From contig CAJJCB010000015.1 of the NCBI GenBank assembly GCA_905182565.1, positions 62,001 through 126,000 on the forward strand: DNA of 64,000 nt, read 5' to 3'. A model generated the notes under the pieces. It saw only the letters and a program-made list of their open reading frames with translations. It did not search any database and was not told the DNA's origin. The position numbers and the translations under genes are program-made. Positions within the stretch are counted from its first letter, which is position 1, and the number at the start of each line of letters is the position of its first letter. Below are positions 63,241 through 64,000 of this stretch, in pieces. Origin of the DNA: Acidimicrobiaceae bacterium. GTDB taxonomy: Bacteria; Actinomycetota; Acidimicrobiia; Acidimicrobiales; Poriferisodalaceae.

Positions 63241-63399
63241 CTAAACCGTGCGGTCGCCTTTAGGGCGTAACCCTGAGCCACCATCTATTAGGTATTTCAC
63301 AATCTCGCCAACAAATCTGCTCTTTGCAGGATCTTTCACATCAACAATTACTTTCTTGATAACTGATTCAAGCAAGACGCGCTTTTGAGCCGAAAGCAA
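63241..63399 (-). CDS. Small protein or fragment, 52 residues
   Basis: A minus-strand frame from TTG 63399 to TAG 63241-63243. It contains KRVLLESVIKKVIVDVKDPA and GEIVKYLIDGGSG, with an amphipathic helix, protein-like composition and an adjacent minus-strand terminator. There is no ribosome-binding site before the TTG. It could be a complete small gene or the end of a longer one disrupted at 63400-63420. I do not recognise the family. Confidence 0.45.
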   Translation of the reverse strand: MLSAQKRVLLESVIKKVIVDVKDPAKSRFVGEIVKYLIDGGSGLRPKGDRTV

Positions 63400-63474
63400 A
63401 ATGAATGTCTATGTGTCAACGGACGTCCAGAAATCTATGAGACAATTTTTAGGTACCCAACCAAAGGCTTAGTT

Positions 63475-63855
63475 ATGAAGATGGATGCCGAAGACTACAT
63501 TGATATTCTCTCAGCGAGAGCAGCAGACGCTCGTGCCATAATCATGTTCTTTGCCGTCTTTCATACAGGACTACTTGTCGTGTTGGGATTTGCGGGCACC
63601 GGGTTGCAAGACTCAGGAACTCAACTTGCGTTAACAGCTGTAACGGTCCTTACCTCGCTTTGGACGCTGTTCTTCCTTGACGACTGTATGCAAGATATCT
63701 TTGCCTGCGGGAAAGATCTTTCTGATGGTTCTGAAGATTTCAAAGCCAGTCATATCGGTCGCCGTTTCACAGCAGTTCCACTACCTGCGTTTAGGGTCGT
63801 GAGCACAGTTGTTATCGCGTTAATCGTGTTGGCTGAAGTGTTAGCCATCTACTAG
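63475..63855 (+). CDS. Three-helix membrane protein of unknown function
   Basis: 126 residues from ATG 63475 (another ATG two codons on). An in-frame TTG at 63385 would add 30 poor-quality residues and overlap the minus-strand ORF, so it is not chosen. Three hydrophobic helices: about 22-42 (IIMFFAVFHTGLLVVLGF), 52-66 and 104-124. A Cys pair in the middle region (DDCMQDIFACGKDL). Function unknown. Confidence 0.55.
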   Translation: MKMDAEDYIDILSARAADARAIIMFFAVFHTGLLVVLGFAGTGLQDSGTQLALTAVTVLTSLWTLFFLDDCMQDIFACGKDLSDGSEDFKASHIGRRFTAVPLPAFRVVSTVVIALIVLAEVLAIY

Positions 63856-63917
63856 CCAGCAACAATCACTTCAACTATTGAGAATAGTTTTGCAGGGTGT
63901 AAATCTTTCAAGTTCAT
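63852..63917 (-). CDS. Very short ORF overlapping an upstream partial gene
   Basis: 21 residues (MNLKDLHPAKLFSIVEVIVAG). Its ATG overlaps the stop of the partial gene to its right (ATGA), which suggests real translation coupling. No family recognised. Confidence 0.35.
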   Translation of the reverse strand: MNLKDLHPAKLFSIVEVIVAG

Positions 63918-64000
63918 GAAACCTCCACTAGCTGGTTGTTCTTCTTTGCCTTTTCTGTTTTTGTTAGTGGTTGAACAAATTCGATTGTGACCTGGCCTTC
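63914..64000 (-). CDS. C-terminal end of a gene cut by the window edge (partial)
   Basis: The minus-strand frame is open from the right edge to TGA at 63914-63916 and encodes 28 residues with a Lys-rich segment (TKTEKAKKNNQLVEVS). Tight overlap with the next short ORF resembles the packed organisation of phage or mobile-element genes. Too short to assign. Confidence 0.4.
   Translation of the reverse strand, partial: EGQVTIEFVQPLTKTEKAKKNNQLVEVS

Noticed and set aside
1-64000. CRISPR arrays and insertion sequences
   Set aside because: No regularly spaced direct repeats and no transposase with terminal inverted repeats were seen; the only recombinase is the serine-type remnant at 62546.

Overview
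The window is a 64 kb chromosomal segment of a moderate-GC actinobacterium. Several features point to Actinobacteria: an actinobacterial integration host factor (mIHF) beside gmk, a PriA that has lost its ATP-binding motif, a long-form HisG, a DUF1844 gene divergent from infC, and an F420-type luciferase-like oxidoreductase. The conserved gene order (rsh-hisS-aspS-rarA-alaS-ruvX-mltG-aro-efp-nusB-pyr-mihF-gmk-rpoZ-coaBC-metK-priA-def-fmt-rsmB) agrees. A marine member of the class Acidimicrobiia is my best guess; this is inference from gene content and base composition, not a search result. No rRNA gene, complete tRNA gene or CRISPR array was seen.

Layout. 1-34743 (+) is one long block of housekeeping genes, mostly with overlapping or closely spaced reading frames: the end of secD, secF, the (p)ppGpp enzyme, tRNA synthetases, cell-wall and shikimate genes, EF-P, NusB, the pyrimidine operon, nucleotide and cofactor genes, and translation-initiation processing genes. 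34744-43119 is an accessory block of catabolic and orphan enzymes at the junction where rsmB would normally lead towards the riboflavin genes. 43150-47499 (+) holds a mog-like gene, ribD-ribE-ribBA and hisG. 47516-53753 holds a DUF1844 gene (-) divergent from infC-rpmI-rplT-trmH-pheS-pheT (+). 53755-57328 (-) is a second accessory block (hydroxyacid dehydrogenase, F420-type oxidoreductase, HD-fold protein, SDR). 57329-59300 has small dimeric alpha/beta-barrel proteins, each near a related TTCG-loop terminator. 59380-62161 carries an FeS-type photolyase and a lipoprotein. 62400-64000 looks like the edge of a decayed mobile element: a tRNA-3'-end-like segment, a truncated serine recombinase, duplicated two-helix membrane peptides and minus-strand ORFs that run off the right edge.

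How the genes work together. The pyrimidine operon (pyrR-pyrB-pyrC-like-carA-carB-pyrD-pyrF) encodes de novo UMP synthesis except for a catalytically competent dihydroorotase, a PyrK subunit and PyrE. Its PyrC-like protein has lost essentially all metal-binding histidines. The operon is preceded by a recognisable PyrR-binding RNA hairpin next to the Shine-Dalgarno of pyrR, and an intrinsic terminator lies inside the first codons of pyrR. The infC operon has a long leader with alternative pairings, and its IF3 frame begins at a non-canonical codon, most likely ATA, as expected of IF3 autoregulation.

The most unusual points are the dead dihydroorotase homologue in a complete pyr operon, the PyrR leader with an in-gene terminator, the ATA-initiated infC with a switch-like leader, a candidate metK leader RNA, the family of repeated minus-strand terminators around small barrel proteins, and the mobile-element edge at the right end.
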